Origin: Neobacillus jeddahensis
GTDB taxonomy: Bacteria; Bacillota; Bacilli; Bacillales; Cytobacillaceae
DNA length: 62,669 nucleotides
Assembly (NCBI RefSeq): GCF_000612625.1
Contig: NZ_CCAS010000022.1
Span: 1 to 62,669, forward strand
Direction: 5' to 3'
A program made the translations under genes and the position numbers. Below, piece after piece: positions 17,717 through 26,864 of the stretch; within the stretch, counting starts at the first letter, position 1; each line of letters opens with the position of its first letter. The notes under the pieces were generated by a model, which had not been told where the DNA came from, made no database searches, and saw nothing but the letters and a program-made list of their open reading frames with translations.

Positions 17717-18818
17717 TTATGAAATTCTTGAACGCAAATAAGAATTAATAAACTGATCCAAATCTCCGTCCATAACAGCCTGAACATTCCCACTTTCTGT
17801 GCTCGTTCGATGATCCTTGACCATGGAATATGGATGGAAGACGTAGGAACGGATCTGACTCCCCCAACCAATTTCCTTTTGTTCACCGCGGATCTCCAAA
17901 AGTTCCTGCTCTTGCTTTTCAATTTCTAATTGATAAAGTTTGGCTTTCAGCATTTTCATCGCTGCCTCGCGGTTTTTTATTTGAGAACGTTCTGCTTGGC
18001 ATGTGACGACTACGCCAGTTGGTGTATGGGTAATCCGAACAGCTGAGTCAGTGGTATTGATATGTTGTCCACCTGCACCTGTCGCACGATAGGTGTCAAT
18101 TTTAAGATCTTCTGTGCGAATGTCAACTTGAATTTCATCATTAAATTCCGGCATGACTTCACATGAAACAAACGAGGTATGACGACGGCCAGAGGCATCA
18201 AACGGCGAAATCCTCACCAATCGGTGAACACCTTTTTCCGCTTTCAAATACCCATAGGCATTATGACCTTTAATGGCCAGTGTTACACTCTTGATACCGG
18301 CTTCATCACCTGGTAGATAGTCCAAGGTTTCTACCTTGAACCCCTTTTTCTCTGCCCAGCGTGTATACATCCGTAAAAGCATCGAGCCCCAGTCTTGCGA
18401 TTCTGTCCCACCTGCACCAGGGTGAAGCTCCAGGATGGCATTATTTTTATCGTACGCCTCACTTAAGAGTAGCTGCAGCTCAAATTGATTCAAGCGCTCG
18501 ATAAGCTGTGTCAGCTCTTCTTCCAACTCGGCACGTAGTTCCTCATCATTTTCTTCCTTCACTAACTCATAGCTTAATTCCAGATTTTCATATGAGTCAT
18601 TCAACTCGGTAAACTCATTGACCTGGTCCTTTAAGCCATTTGCTTCACTTATGACTGTCTGTGCCTTCTCTTGATCATTCCAAAAATCTGGTTGGAGCAT
18701 CTCATCATCTAGCTCAGCAATTCTGGCTTCTTTATTTTCAAGGTCAAAGAGACCCCCTAAAGTCCGCTAATTTCTTAGCTGATTTCTCAAGTTCGTTCCG
18801 AATTTCTGCTAATTCCAT
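17717..18818 (-). CDS. prfB: Peptide chain release factor 2 with programmed +1 frameshift
   Basis: Translation starts at ATG 18816-18818 (after GAGGTGAAGGAA) and gives [20 protein letters not shown] then RGSL before TGA at 18744-18746. The classic site is present: an internal Shine-Dalgarno AGGGGG (18753-18758), then TCT CTT TGA C. Slipping +1 at CTT joins to the frame running to 17717 ([20 protein letters not shown]...). The product is ~366 aa, with the GGQ peptidyl-release motif in [10 protein letters not shown] and the stop-codon recognition region (SPF motif in [14 protein letters not shown]). RF2 levels autoregulate because the UGA is read by RF2 itself. A sigmaA promoter lies upstream. 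Confidence 0.95.
18744..18758 (-). promoter_or_regulatory. prfB +1 frameshift site
   Basis: Internal ribosome-binding sequence AGGGGG three bases before the slippery CTT-TGA-C, as in other bacterial prfB genes. Confidence 0.95.
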
Positions 18819-18895
18819 TTCCTTCACCTCTATAAAAATAATCATTACGGCCTGTATTACAACCTATTCAGAAAAATAGTGTCAGTTCCTAACCC

Positions 18896-18925
18896 ATTAT
18901 AACGTGTGTAAGGGATAAAATTCAA
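18896..18925 (-). promoter_or_regulatory. SigmaA promoter of prfB
   Basis: On the minus strand TTGAAT (18920-18925), an 18-base spacer and TATAAT (18896-18901), about 78 bases upstream of the prfB start. The remaining 18926-19211 has no gene I can support; it holds the leader of the SEC-C gene on the other strand. Confidence 0.7.
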
Positions 18926-19211
18926 AGGCTGACCTTTCAATGCCAAGGATCGGTCATTTTATCTAGGGGTTCACTTCATCGCCCCGGTAGACATATAGAA
19001 AGTACGACTTCCACCTTTAAACGTAAAATTCCACCAAATTTCCTTAGTATGTATATATTTCAAACTGTCAAAAATGGTATATTAAATAAGAATAAAGTGG
19101 CAAAATGAGGCCATTTAGATTGCTTGTTCATACATAATGAATGAAACTCAATGAAATTACTTGCGGTTCTTGAAAGCGAAAATATTGAGTCAAAAAAAGG
19201 AGAAATTTGAG

Positions 19212-21137
19212 ATGGAGAGAATAAACAGGAATGGTCCTTGTCCTTGCGGAAGTGGCAAAAAATATAAAAAATGTTGCGGGGCGAGTGAAGCTGTATCCAT
19301 CAACGAGATAATTGAAAGTGAAATGGAAGAATTACAAAAGGAACTCCTTCATTTTGCCTACTATCACTTTGGTGAAGCCATTCGCGATGATTTTGAAGAT
19401 CTGGAAAACACGATTACGATCGAAATTGACGAGGAACGAGAATTTTATGAACTCATTCATGCTATTTGGTTTTCCCTTTTTGATGGATTGGAAAATGAAA
19501 ATACGATTATGGAGGCCTTTATCACTAAAGAAGCAGGGAAAATTAAACGCCCTAGACTAAGGAATATTTTTCAGACATGGACAAAACCTAGAATAATCGC
19601 TGGCAAGGTGGTCAGTAGTAAGCAAAACCATCTTATAGTAGAGGATGGCTTCACATTAGAACAGCTCGATACAATTATGATCGGTGTACCTGACATCATT
19701 GAAGAAGGTTCATTCGTTCTCGGCATTCTTTTACCATATGAACAACATTATGTCTTCTATCCAGCACCGTTTAATCTACCAGGATTGAAGCCCGAGCATG
19801 CATGGTCTTACATCGAAGATAGTTGTTACGAAGCCGTTTATGATTCTCCACAAGAGTTTTTGAACGATCATTTTATTGAAGTCATGAGTGAGCTACCATT
19901 GGTCGGTGGAATGGTGGAAGTGGAGGCAATGGAATGGCCAGCTCCCGTTTACAAACAAGTTGCCGATCTTTTTAAGGAGAAGATGGAGTCACAAATCCCT
20001 CCTCCCCTTGTTGACACTGGCCTGATACTCTGGTTTCATTTTTGCCAAAAGAAACAGAAACGGATACAAAGTCCAAATCTTTATGTAGCCGCGCTCCAAT
20101 ATTTAATTTCATTAATCGCTCCACCCGAAGAAATGATGACACAAAAAGAACTCGCCAAACAATACGGGGTTTCCGCTGGAAGTATATCCTCCATTGTATC
20201 GGAGCTGGAATCGGAATTAGCTGCGGAAATTGCAGAATTGCTCAGTCTTGATGATGAGGAGGAACTTGAGAACTTATCTGAATACACCAATCCCTCGATT
20301 ATTGAATTCCCAGGAGGCTTGAAGGTTAAATCAGATGATTTATCAGGACAGATGGTGCAGACGCTTCCAAGCATAGATAAGCCAACGAAGAAAACAGGAC
20401 GTACCGTGTCTAGACGTGATGAGGAACGAGCTAGAGATTTAATTTATAACGCTTTCCAATCAGAAGGAAAGCAACGCTATAAATTTGCAGAAGAGGCCCT
20501 AAAGCAGAATCCTAATTGTGTTGATGCCTATGTCATCCTTGCCGAAAAAACGAAGAGTCTTGAAGAATCGATTTTATTATATGAAAAAGGAATACAGGCT
20601 GGGGAACAGGACCTTGGCAAGGCCTTTTTCTCAGAAAATCGAGGATCCTTTTGGGGCTTAATTGAAACTAGGCCGTTTATGCGAGCCAAACTCCATTACG
20701 CTGAGGCCCTTTCCCTTTTAGGAAAAATAAACAAGGCCATCCAGCAATATGAGGAGCTACTTGAATTAAATCCAAACGATAACCAAGGGGTTCGCTATTC
20801 TTTATTTGTTGCTTATGTGGATTCAGGCCATTTTGAAAAAGCAGCAAAATTACTTCATCAATATGAAGAGCCGTCTGCACAAGGCGTATACAACAAGGTG
20901 TTGCTTGAATTGTTTACGAATGGTTTCACTAAAAATGCGGAGATGCTTCTAAAAAATGCTAAACAAGTAAACAGGCATGTTATCTCATATTTGACTGGTA
21001 AAAAACGTCTACCTGCCTATCCACCTGACTTTTACGGTTTTGGGGATGAGAATGAGGCGATTGTATATGCGGATATGCATTTGCATTTGTGGAGGAAGAT
21101 TGATGGGCTTGGGGAATGGCTGAAAGGGATAAAATAA
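19212..21137 (+). CDS. SEC-C zinc-motif protein with TPR-like C-terminus
   Basis: A 641-aa cytosolic protein. It begins with a SEC-C motif ([17 protein letters not shown], residues ~5-22), the zinc-binding segment found at the C-terminus of SecA, where it contacts SecB and ribosomes. Residues ~300-350 hold an HTH-like segment (KQYGVSAGSISSIVSELE), and ~420-560 look like tetratricopeptide repeats (KAIQQYEELLELNPNDN). The function is unknown. Start chosen: ATG 19212 after AAGGAG; the ORF extends 17 codons upstream without a ribosome site. It sits between prfB and the cytochrome cluster, on the secA strand. A SecA-related or ribosome-associated role is conceivable from the motif but unproven. 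Confidence 0.8.
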   Translation: MERINRNGPCPCGSGKKYKKCCGASEAVSINEIIESEMEELQKELLHFAYYHFGEAIRDDFEDLENTITIEIDEEREFYELIHAIWFSLFDGLENENTIMEAFITKEAGKIKRPRLRNIFQTWTKPRIIAGKVVSSKQNHLIVEDGFTLEQLDTIMIGVPDIIEEGSFVLGILLPYEQHYVFYPAPFNLPGLKPEHAWSYIEDSCYEAVYDSPQEFLNDHFIEVMSELPLVGGMVEVEAMEWPAPVYKQVADLFKEKMESQIPPPLVDTGLILWFHFCQKKQKRIQSPNLYVAALQYLISLIAPPEEMMTQKELAKQYGVSAGSISSIVSELESELAAEIAELLSLDDEEELENLSEYTNPSIIEFPGGLKVKSDDLSGQMVQTLPSIDKPTKKTGRTVSRRDEERARDLIYNAFQSEGKQRYKFAEEALKQNPNCVDAYVILAEKTKSLEESILLYEKGIQAGEQDLGKAFFSENRGSFWGLIETRPFMRAKLHYAEALSLLGKINKAIQQYEELLELNPNDNQGVRYSLFVAYVDSGHFEKAAKLLHQYEEPSAQGVYNKVLLELFTNGFTKNAEMLLKNAKQVNRHVISYLTGKKRLPAYPPDFYGFGDENEAIVYADMHLHLWRKIDGLGEWLKGIK

Positions 21138-21139
21138 AA

Positions 21140-21167
21140 AACGAGCGGGAATATTTACCCGCTCGTT
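21140..21167. terminator. Terminator between the SEC-C gene and the cytochrome cluster
   Basis: Perfect 10-bp stem AACGAGCGGG / CCCGCTCGTT with A/T runs on both sides, serving the plus-strand SEC-C gene and the convergent heptahaem cytochrome gene. Confidence 0.9.
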
Positions 21168-21169
21168 TT

Positions 21170-23032
21170 TTATGGCGTTTCTCCTCCTTTAGGAGCATGC
21201 GCAGCCTCAACGAATGAATTGTTGTTGCTATGGCATTCCGAACATAGTTGCTCACTGTTTTTATCGTGACCACTATTGTTAGGATCAAGAGATTTTTCTG
21301 TTATTTTATCATAAATGGCATTCCCAGTTTTACCGTACAGAACTGTTTTACCATTGTGACAGGATAGGCAGAAGTCTCGTTGAGATGAAGCATCCCATTC
21401 ACCACTTGCTTTCGTAAACTTCGCATCCACATCTGATTGAATATTCCCAAGCTGTTGTCTTAACATTTTCATATTTGACGATCCATGAGTTTCATGACAT
21501 TCTGCACATGGGAGCTGTCCATTTAGGGAACTTCCGCTATCATCTGTTGCAACAATGTTATGGCCAGATTGACCTGTAAGCGCATCATTTTGGTAATATT
21601 GTTGAATATCTGAAATTAGTTCACCACTTTTTTCATCTACTGTTTTACCATTATGGCAACTTAAACAAAGGGAAAAATCACTTGAAACTCCTGTGGCCGT
21701 GCTTGCTTTTTTATACGTAAAAAAAGGATTTACGTTAGCATCTGAACCTGCGTTACTATGCATACTTGTTGGATTTTCTTTCGATCCTGGAGTATGTGGA
21801 TTATGACAGCTTGAACAAGCCACACTTGTATCTTTATTATGTTCATTTTCTAAATTAGAATTTTCAAGTTTTGGTGAACCATTCGTCCCATCGTGACAGG
21901 CTAAACATAAGTCATTCCCATTTGATCCATATTTCCCACCTTCAAGAGTGGGTGACGTTCCATTATGAGTACTATGACAAAATGCACATGCATTGGTCAC
22001 ATTGGAAAATGGCCCATGGATATAGTCCTTCTCCCTGACCTGATTCCCTTTATCAGCATCAAATTGATAATTTTCATAATTTCCACTGACTGTCGTAAAT
22101 TTCAGGAATCTAGGAATAATCTCTTCACCAGAAACATTCGAAAATTTAGGATTTAGATAAATATAATAAGAAGTACCTGAGTCAAACTGTTTGTCAGGAG
22201 TAAAAGTGTAAATGTAAGAACTAATCTCATCCGTAATCTTAGTCGTTCTCTCTAACTTTTCTTTACCAGTAATATCTCCAAATAACGTAATCAAAGGTTG
22301 AGTTTCAGTTAATGCATCATTACTTCTTACATCAATTAATATTTTATAGTTCAAAGGAACTCGTGTCATATCTTCAGCTGGAAGATAGCTGCTAGGTGCA
22401 TCCTTCCCTGGCATATAATCATCCACTGCATCTATGGGAATAAGATACATTTTGGCCATATACGGTCTTTTAGTTGTTTCCTCAGCCGATAATTGACTAA
22501 TATTAATTTTTTCTGTAGAAGGTTGAACTTGATTGATTGCCTCATTTTCAGATATCTCTTGTTCAGATGTCTCTTGTTCAGCATTCTCTTCCTTTTCTGC
22601 TGGCATAACAGTAAAGGACTGATCAAGCTTAGTGCTAACTCCATCCTCATCAGTTACCACAAAGGTGATGGTATGAGGCCCCTCACTGAATTCCTTAGTA
22701 AAAGAGAAATCTGCAGATTGCTCCTCACTTGTGATGATAAGCTTACCTGTATCTGTAATATCAAGTGGTTGCTCAACATCACTTAATTGTTCAAACACTT
22801 TTACTGAAAGTTCGTCAGGTGATGTCAGATCATCTGAAATTTCCCCTGTAAATTCAACCGTTGGAACATTAAACACTGCCCCTACAGCATCTGGTGTCAC
22901 GATATTTATTTCTGGGACACCTGTGGCGGAATGAACAATGTCTTCAGGAGAATATAAAAGGAGGGAACTTAAAATAACGCTCCAAATAACAAAGTATGAA
23001 ATTAGCTTTCGTTTGTAGTTCATCCTTTTCAT
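21170..23032 (-). CDS. Secreted heptahaem cytochrome c with N-terminal Ig-like domain
   Basis: A 620-aa protein with a signal peptide or anchor (~8-30). Residues ~38-145 look like a beta-sandwich (INIVTPDAVGAVFNVPTVEF, then EGPHTITFVVTDEDGVST), followed by an acidic linker and a second beta-rich domain (~200-320). The C-terminal half holds seven CXXCH sites (CAFCH, CLACH, CSSCH, CLSCH, CAECH, CLSCH, CSECH), several in the paired CXXCH pattern with lone His residues (STHNG, NPH, ETHGS) that could be distal ligands. It is the last gene of the cytochrome cluster. No transmembrane tail, S-layer or LPXTG motif is seen, so retention at the wall may rely on the N-terminal helix. Start: ATG 23030-23032 after AAAGG. 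Confidence 0.88.
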   Translation of the reverse strand: MKRMNYKRKLISYFVIWSVILSSLLLYSPEDIVHSATGVPEINIVTPDAVGAVFNVPTVEFTGEISDDLTSPDELSVKVFEQLSDVEQPLDITDTGKLIITSEEQSADFSFTKEFSEGPHTITFVVTDEDGVSTKLDQSFTVMPAEKEENAEQETSEQEISENEAINQVQPSTEKINISQLSAEETTKRPYMAKMYLIPIDAVDDYMPGKDAPSSYLPAEDMTRVPLNYKILIDVRSNDALTETQPLITLFGDITGKEKLERTTKITDEISSYIYTFTPDKQFDSGTSYYIYLNPKFSNVSGEEIIPRFLKFTTVSGNYENYQFDADKGNQVREKDYIHGPFSNVTNACAFCHSTHNGTSPTLEGGKYGSNGNDLCLACHDGTNGSPKLENSNLENEHNKDTSVACSSCHNPHTPGSKENPTSMHSNAGSDANVNPFFTYKKASTATGVSSDFSLCLSCHNGKTVDEKSGELISDIQQYYQNDALTGQSGHNIVATDDSGSSLNGQLPCAECHETHGSSNMKMLRQQLGNIQSDVDAKFTKASGEWDASSQRDFCLSCHNGKTVLYGKTGNAIYDKITEKSLDPNNSGHDKNSEQLCSECHSNNNSFVEAAHAPKGGETP

Positions 23033-23162
23033 GATATTCATCCTTTACTTTGTGCAAAATAGAAATATAAAAGGTTTAAATTTATTATATCAACTGAAAT
23101 ATCATTAATTATCAGCGTTAAGTTAAATATTTTTGACAATTTGGTACCATCTTAAAATAATA

Positions 23163-23199
23163 AAAGAAGGCAGCAATAACTACTAACACCGCCTTCTTT
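23163..23199 (-). terminator. Terminator after the downstream hexahaem gene
   Basis: Stem AAAGAAGGC / GCCTTCTTT with a 19-base loop, 65 bases beyond the stop at 23264. Confidence 0.65.
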
Positions 23200-23263
23200 A
23201 TTAAATGATTTGGTTAAACCATCTGTAAAGTTAACGAACAGTAAATCTATTGGTCAGTCTCGT

Positions 23264-24295
23264 TTATTTAGTTGGTTTACCAGAGTAGTTTCCGCCTGCT
23301 ACTGGAGGAGTATCTAACTTATGTGTAGATTGGTGACAAGCCCAACATACTGTCATGTTAGTATATTTCTTGATAGAGGAACCGCCTTCACTGATATCCT
23401 TCATATAAGCTTCAGCTTTCTCTTGAGTCCAGCCTGACTTCACGTAATCAGCAACGGTTTTACCAGCAGTATCTTTCAATAAAGTAATGTCAGTACCGTG
23501 TGCGTAGTGACAGCTTGCACAGTTACGACCTGCTTTAAAGCTATTTGTAGTGTGTGAATAGTGACCATCAACACGCTTAGCGCCACTAGACTTTAAGTAA
23601 TCTTCGTGACAAGTAGAACAGAAATTAGAATATACACGTTGCGGTACGGTAGGCGAATCTTCGTTTACAAATACAGGACCATTAGATTTATAAATTTTCA
23701 AACCAGTAGGCCCTGTGACAAGATTAATATCTTTATAATCAGGGTCTTCAACTAAGTCGAGATCAATTGCCGCCGTAGAATATGTTTTACCATTAACAGT
23801 TGTATTTAATAAACGATCGTTCGTAGATCCGTGTGGATTATGACAGCTTGAACACTGTAATTCTCCTTCGGTTGGTGTTAAAGCACCTGGAGCTGAACTA
23901 ATTGCCACTGTGCCTACATTGTGCATAGAAGAACTATCATGTGTGCTATTGAAAACACCTGCACCAGAGTTTTTTTCTACATTATAAAAGCCCAAAGTAC
24001 CATCATGACAAGTTAAACATAAATCAGATTCAGTTTCTTCGAATTTCAATAATGTTGCACTGTCCCCATTGTGGGTGCTGTGACAGTTACCACAAGAGTT
24101 TGTGTTGTTTTGAAAATTACCGTGCGTTCTGTGTGTTGCTACGTTACCATTGTTATCGATTGTGCCAACGTTAATGCCAGGTGCTGGGTTGCTTGGTGTA
24201 GGAACAAATGGTTCCTCAGCAGAGGCAATGGCTGCAAACATGCTTAACATGATAAGAGCAAATAGGGTAGAAAAGCCTATTTTAATCTTACTCAT
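23264..24295 (-). CDS. Secreted hexahaem cytochrome c, paired CXXCH type (copy 2)
   Basis: A 343-aa protein with a cleavable signal peptide (~1-26, ending ASAEEPF) and six haem sites: CGNCH, CLTCH, CSSCH, CSTCH, CASCH, CWACH. Conserved His-bearing segments (THGNFQNN, STHDSSSMHNVG, GHYSHTTN) probably supply distal axial ligands, as in doubled CXXCH cytochromes of metal reducers. It is clearly paralogous to the gene upstream (24457-25605): the first ~150 residues and the HYSHTTN to ASCHYAHGTDITLLKD region are nearly identical, and the 5' leaders share AAATTTGGGAGGTTTT. It lacks the Trp-rich tail of copy 1. Expected location: outside the membrane, within the wall. Confidence 0.9.
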   Translation of the reverse strand: MSKIKIGFSTLFALIMLSMFAAIASAEEPFVPTPSNPAPGINVGTIDNNGNVATHRTHGNFQNNTNSCGNCHSTHNGDSATLLKFEETESDLCLTCHDGTLGFYNVEKNSGAGVFNSTHDSSSMHNVGTVAISSAPGALTPTEGELQCSSCHNPHGSTNDRLLNTTVNGKTYSTAAIDLDLVEDPDYKDINLVTGPTGLKIYKSNGPVFVNEDSPTVPQRVYSNFCSTCHEDYLKSSGAKRVDGHYSHTTNSFKAGRNCASCHYAHGTDITLLKDTAGKTVADYVKSGWTQEKAEAYMKDISEGGSSIKKYTNMTVCWACHQSTHKLDTPPVAGGNYSGKPTK

Positions 24296-24371
24296 TTTTA
24301 AAAACCTCCCAAATTTCTCTCTCTAACATTTTTCTCTCTTTTTCTCTTTGAAATAATATTGATAGAAAAAC

Positions 24372-24398
24372 AAGGTAGTAAAAAACTATTACTACCTT
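24372..24398 (-). terminator. Hairpin between the two hexahaem genes
   Basis: Stem AAGGTAGTA / TACTACCTT with a nine-base loop, preceding the minus-strand T-rich TTTTTCTATC. It may limit read-through from copy 1 to copy 2. Confidence 0.7.
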
Positions 24399-24456
24399 GG
24401 TTTCATGTTTACTTTTTAAGAACTAACTAATAGCAGGGCTATTTGTTGGCCTTTTA

Positions 24457-25605
24457 TTATTTGATGTTAGCCTTTTCGTTGAATGTTGGAGCCCAGCCAT
24501 GTCTTGAACTCCATACCCAGTTCCATAGTTCACCAGTTCCAGCCCATGGATCTCCAATTTGTGTTGGCATTGGCCCGTTCCAAGCATCTCCTTGATTGGC
24601 TGGTGGTGTACCAATTAGTCCTTCATTGTGGCTAGATGTATGACATGTGTAACAAACAGCCATGTTAGTGTACTTCTTGAGTGAAGAACCTTTTTCACTT
24701 ATGTCTTTCATGTAAGCTGTCGCAACTGCTTCAGTCCAGCCTTTACCGCCTTCTGCAACTGGTTTCATGTAATCTTCAATTGTTTTACCTGCAACGTCTT
24801 TCAACAAGGTAATATCAGTACCGTGAGCGTAGTGACAGCTTGCACAGTTACGTCCTTGTGAAGAGCTGTTTGTTGTATGCGAGTAGTGGCCAAGAGCCGT
24901 TTTAGTTCCGCTGCCAGTGTCATAAGTGTCATGACATGCAGCACAGAAATTAGCATAGTTTACTTTGTCCTCATTACCCAAAGGACCTTTTGAGGTTGTA
25001 ATCTTTAATCCAGACATGTCTGAAGCGTTGTTGATTGCTGCATATGCTGGATCTTCTGTTAAATCAAGTTTGATCGGTGTTGTTGAAACAGTAACACCTG
25101 CAACAGTATTATTCAATAAACGGTCGTTAGTAGTACCATGTGGATTGTGGCAGCTGGAGCACTGCAATTCTTCTGTCGATTTATTGTCTAATGCACCAGG
25201 AGCTGAACCAATTTCAACTGTACCTACATTGTGCATTGAAGCACTTTCATGAGTAGTATTGAAAGTTCCGGCACCTGAACCTTTTCCTAATACGTTATAG
25301 AAGCCTAAAGTACCATCGTGGCATGTTAAACATAAGTCAGCCTCAGTTTCTGTGAACTTTAATAAGTTTGCACCGTCTGCCTGGTGGGTACTGTGGCAGT
25401 TGGCACAAGAGTTTGTGTTGTTTTGGAAATTTCCGTGTGTTTTATGCTGATTGACTTGACCGTTGTTATCAATTGTTCCAACATTAATCCCAGGTGCTGG
25501 ATTACTAGGTGTTGGTGTGAACTCTTCTGCAGAAGCAAGAGCAGCAAACATGCTTAGCAAGATAAGCGTAAGCAATGCTGAAAAACCTAATTTTACCTTA
25601 TTCAT
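24457..25605 (-). CDS. Secreted hexahaem cytochrome c, paired CXXCH type (copy 1)
   Basis: A 382-aa paralogue of the next gene, with signal peptide (~1-26, ASAEEFTP) and six haem sites: CANCH, CLTCH, CSSCH, CAACH, CASCH, CYTCH. Lone His residues in THGNFQNN, TTHESASMHNVG and GHYSHTTN are candidate ligands. A C-terminal extension rich in Gly and Trp (GTGELWNWVWSSRHGW) is absent from copy 2 and could bind a partner or the surface. The ATG is preceded by GGGAGG. The 274-base upstream gap has a TTTGTGAAT site, so this gene probably has its own promoter. The likely role is shuttling electrons across the wall; the acceptor is unknown. Confidence 0.9.
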   Translation of the reverse strand: MNKVKLGFSALLTLILLSMFAALASAEEFTPTPSNPAPGINVGTIDNNGQVNQHKTHGNFQNNTNSCANCHSTHQADGANLLKFTETEADLCLTCHDGTLGFYNVLGKGSGAGTFNTTHESASMHNVGTVEIGSAPGALDNKSTEELQCSSCHNPHGTTNDRLLNNTVAGVTVSTTPIKLDLTEDPAYAAINNASDMSGLKITTSKGPLGNEDKVNYANFCAACHDTYDTGSGTKTALGHYSHTTNSSSQGRNCASCHYAHGTDITLLKDVAGKTIEDYMKPVAEGGKGWTEAVATAYMKDISEKGSSLKKYTNMAVCYTCHTSSHNEGLIGTPPANQGDAWNGPMPTQIGDPWAGTGELWNWVWSSRHGWAPTFNEKANIK

Positions 25606-25710
25606 TTTCTAAAACCTCCCAAATTTCATCTCTCTTTTTTCTCTCTAGTATACTTTTACCTCTAAAGCGATAGCTCCTTCTTCTTTTCGCATCACCACCT
25701 TTAAGGAAGA

Positions 25711-25730
25711 TTCACCTTACTTTTGTGAAT
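25711..25730. promoter_or_regulatory. Putative redox-regulator site upstream of hexahaem copy 1
   Basis: TTTGTGAAT at 25722-25730 matches the consensus I recall for ResD; it forms part of an imperfect palindrome with ATTCAC 9 bases away (25710-25730). The same nonamer occurs upstream of the first cytochrome gene at 30381-30389. Confidence 0.45.
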
Positions 25731-25879
25731 GATTTACTGCAGATTCAAGGAAAACCTTCCTAAATTCCTTGTATTATTGTAAACACCTTCTAACATCGAA
25801 GGGAGGTTAACGAATGTTTTCCGTGTTACAACAACTGCATGTTTTCTGTTAAAAACACCACATTGTAAGAAGAAACTAA

Positions 25880-26848
25880 TCAGTAAAACACTGATACTCT
25901 TTGATTGATCGTATCTGTTACAAATATTTCATCTCTGTCATCAATATATAGTCCATTAGGAAGATATAGCTTGCCATTTTCTGTTCCCATACCACCTAAT
26001 ATCTGTACTTCTTTTCCATCCTTGTCATACGCATAGATGTTATGAGATAGGTTGCTTACAATATAAACAGTTCCATTAGAATCAAGGGCAACTCCTCGTG
26101 GATTCACAAACAATGGTGAGCCTTTTCCATCTTTTGAACCGTTAATTACATTCAGAAACTTACCATCTTCATCAAAAACCTGGACTCTGTTATTTCCAGA
26201 GTCTGTGACATAAATTTGATGATTATCTTTGTTCACTGCAACCGCATTAGGAGCAATAAACTTGCCTTCGTCCTGTCCCGCACTGCCAATTTCCATTAGC
26301 TTTTTGCCTTCTAAATTAAATATTAATAACTTGTTTGATTTAATATCCGTGACATATAGCTTCTCATCGTAAATGCGCAGACCAGCTGGTGATTGAATCG
26401 CTTTATCCTTGTCAGGGAAGTATTTAATAAATTCCCCTTTTGCATTAAAGATTGAAATGTTGCCATTATACATATCAGCGACATAAATATTTTCATCTTC
26501 ATCGCCTGCAATCCCATATGGAAATTGGAATTGTCCTTTATCTGTCCCTGCTTTACCAAACTTCAGGACGTTGTTTCCGTTTTGATCATAAACTTGTACT
26601 TGAGTGTTTTTTGTGTCTGTTACATATATTCGATCACCAATTTTAGTTACATCCATTGGCTTATTAAGCGGGTTTTCAAAGCTTCCGTAAAATGATTGAC
26701 GAAATTCCGGATCTCCTCCAGTAGGGTTTGCTGATGCAACAATAGGTTTTAGTGCTGGGCCTAAATCCAAAAAAGTGATGGCCGAGAATATGGCAACAGA
26801 AAGCACAACCATTGCACTCATCCATATATATGCAGTTGTTTTTTTCAA
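25880..26848 (-). CDS. Membrane-anchored NHL-repeat beta-propeller protein
   Basis: A 322-aa protein with an N-terminal helix (~8-28) and about six NHL repeats, recognisable by repeated IYVTDTKNTQVQVYDQNG, IYVADMYNGNISIFNAKGEF and IYVTDSGNNRVQVFDEDGKF, each separated by GKF/GQF...P-G segments. The extracytoplasmic propeller is probably a docking scaffold. NHL proteins often accompany multiheme cytochromes in metal-reducing bacteria, which fits this context. The start is TTG at 26846-26848, ten bases after AAGGAG, only 16 bases beyond the stop of the TPR gene, so the two are probably co-translated. Confidence 0.87.
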   Translation of the reverse strand: MKKTTAYIWMSAMVVLSVAIFSAITFLDLGPALKPIVASANPTGGDPEFRQSFYGSFENPLNKPMDVTKIGDRIYVTDTKNTQVQVYDQNGNNVLKFGKAGTDKGQFQFPYGIAGDEDENIYVADMYNGNISIFNAKGEFIKYFPDKDKAIQSPAGLRIYDEKLYVTDIKSNKLLIFNLEGKKLMEIGSAGQDEGKFIAPNAVAVNKDNHQIYVTDSGNNRVQVFDEDGKFLNVINGSKDGKGSPLFVNPRGVALDSNGTVYIVSNLSHNIYAYDKDGKEVQILGGMGTENGKLYLPNGLYIDDRDEIFVTDTINQRVSVFY

Positions 26849-26864
26849 TTCAAGTCATCTCCTT

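Noticed and set aside
17476..17922. N-terminal extension of the YitT-family gene into prfB
   Set aside because: The extension overlaps prfB and its terminator, while a well-spaced GAGGAG precedes the ATG at 17475.
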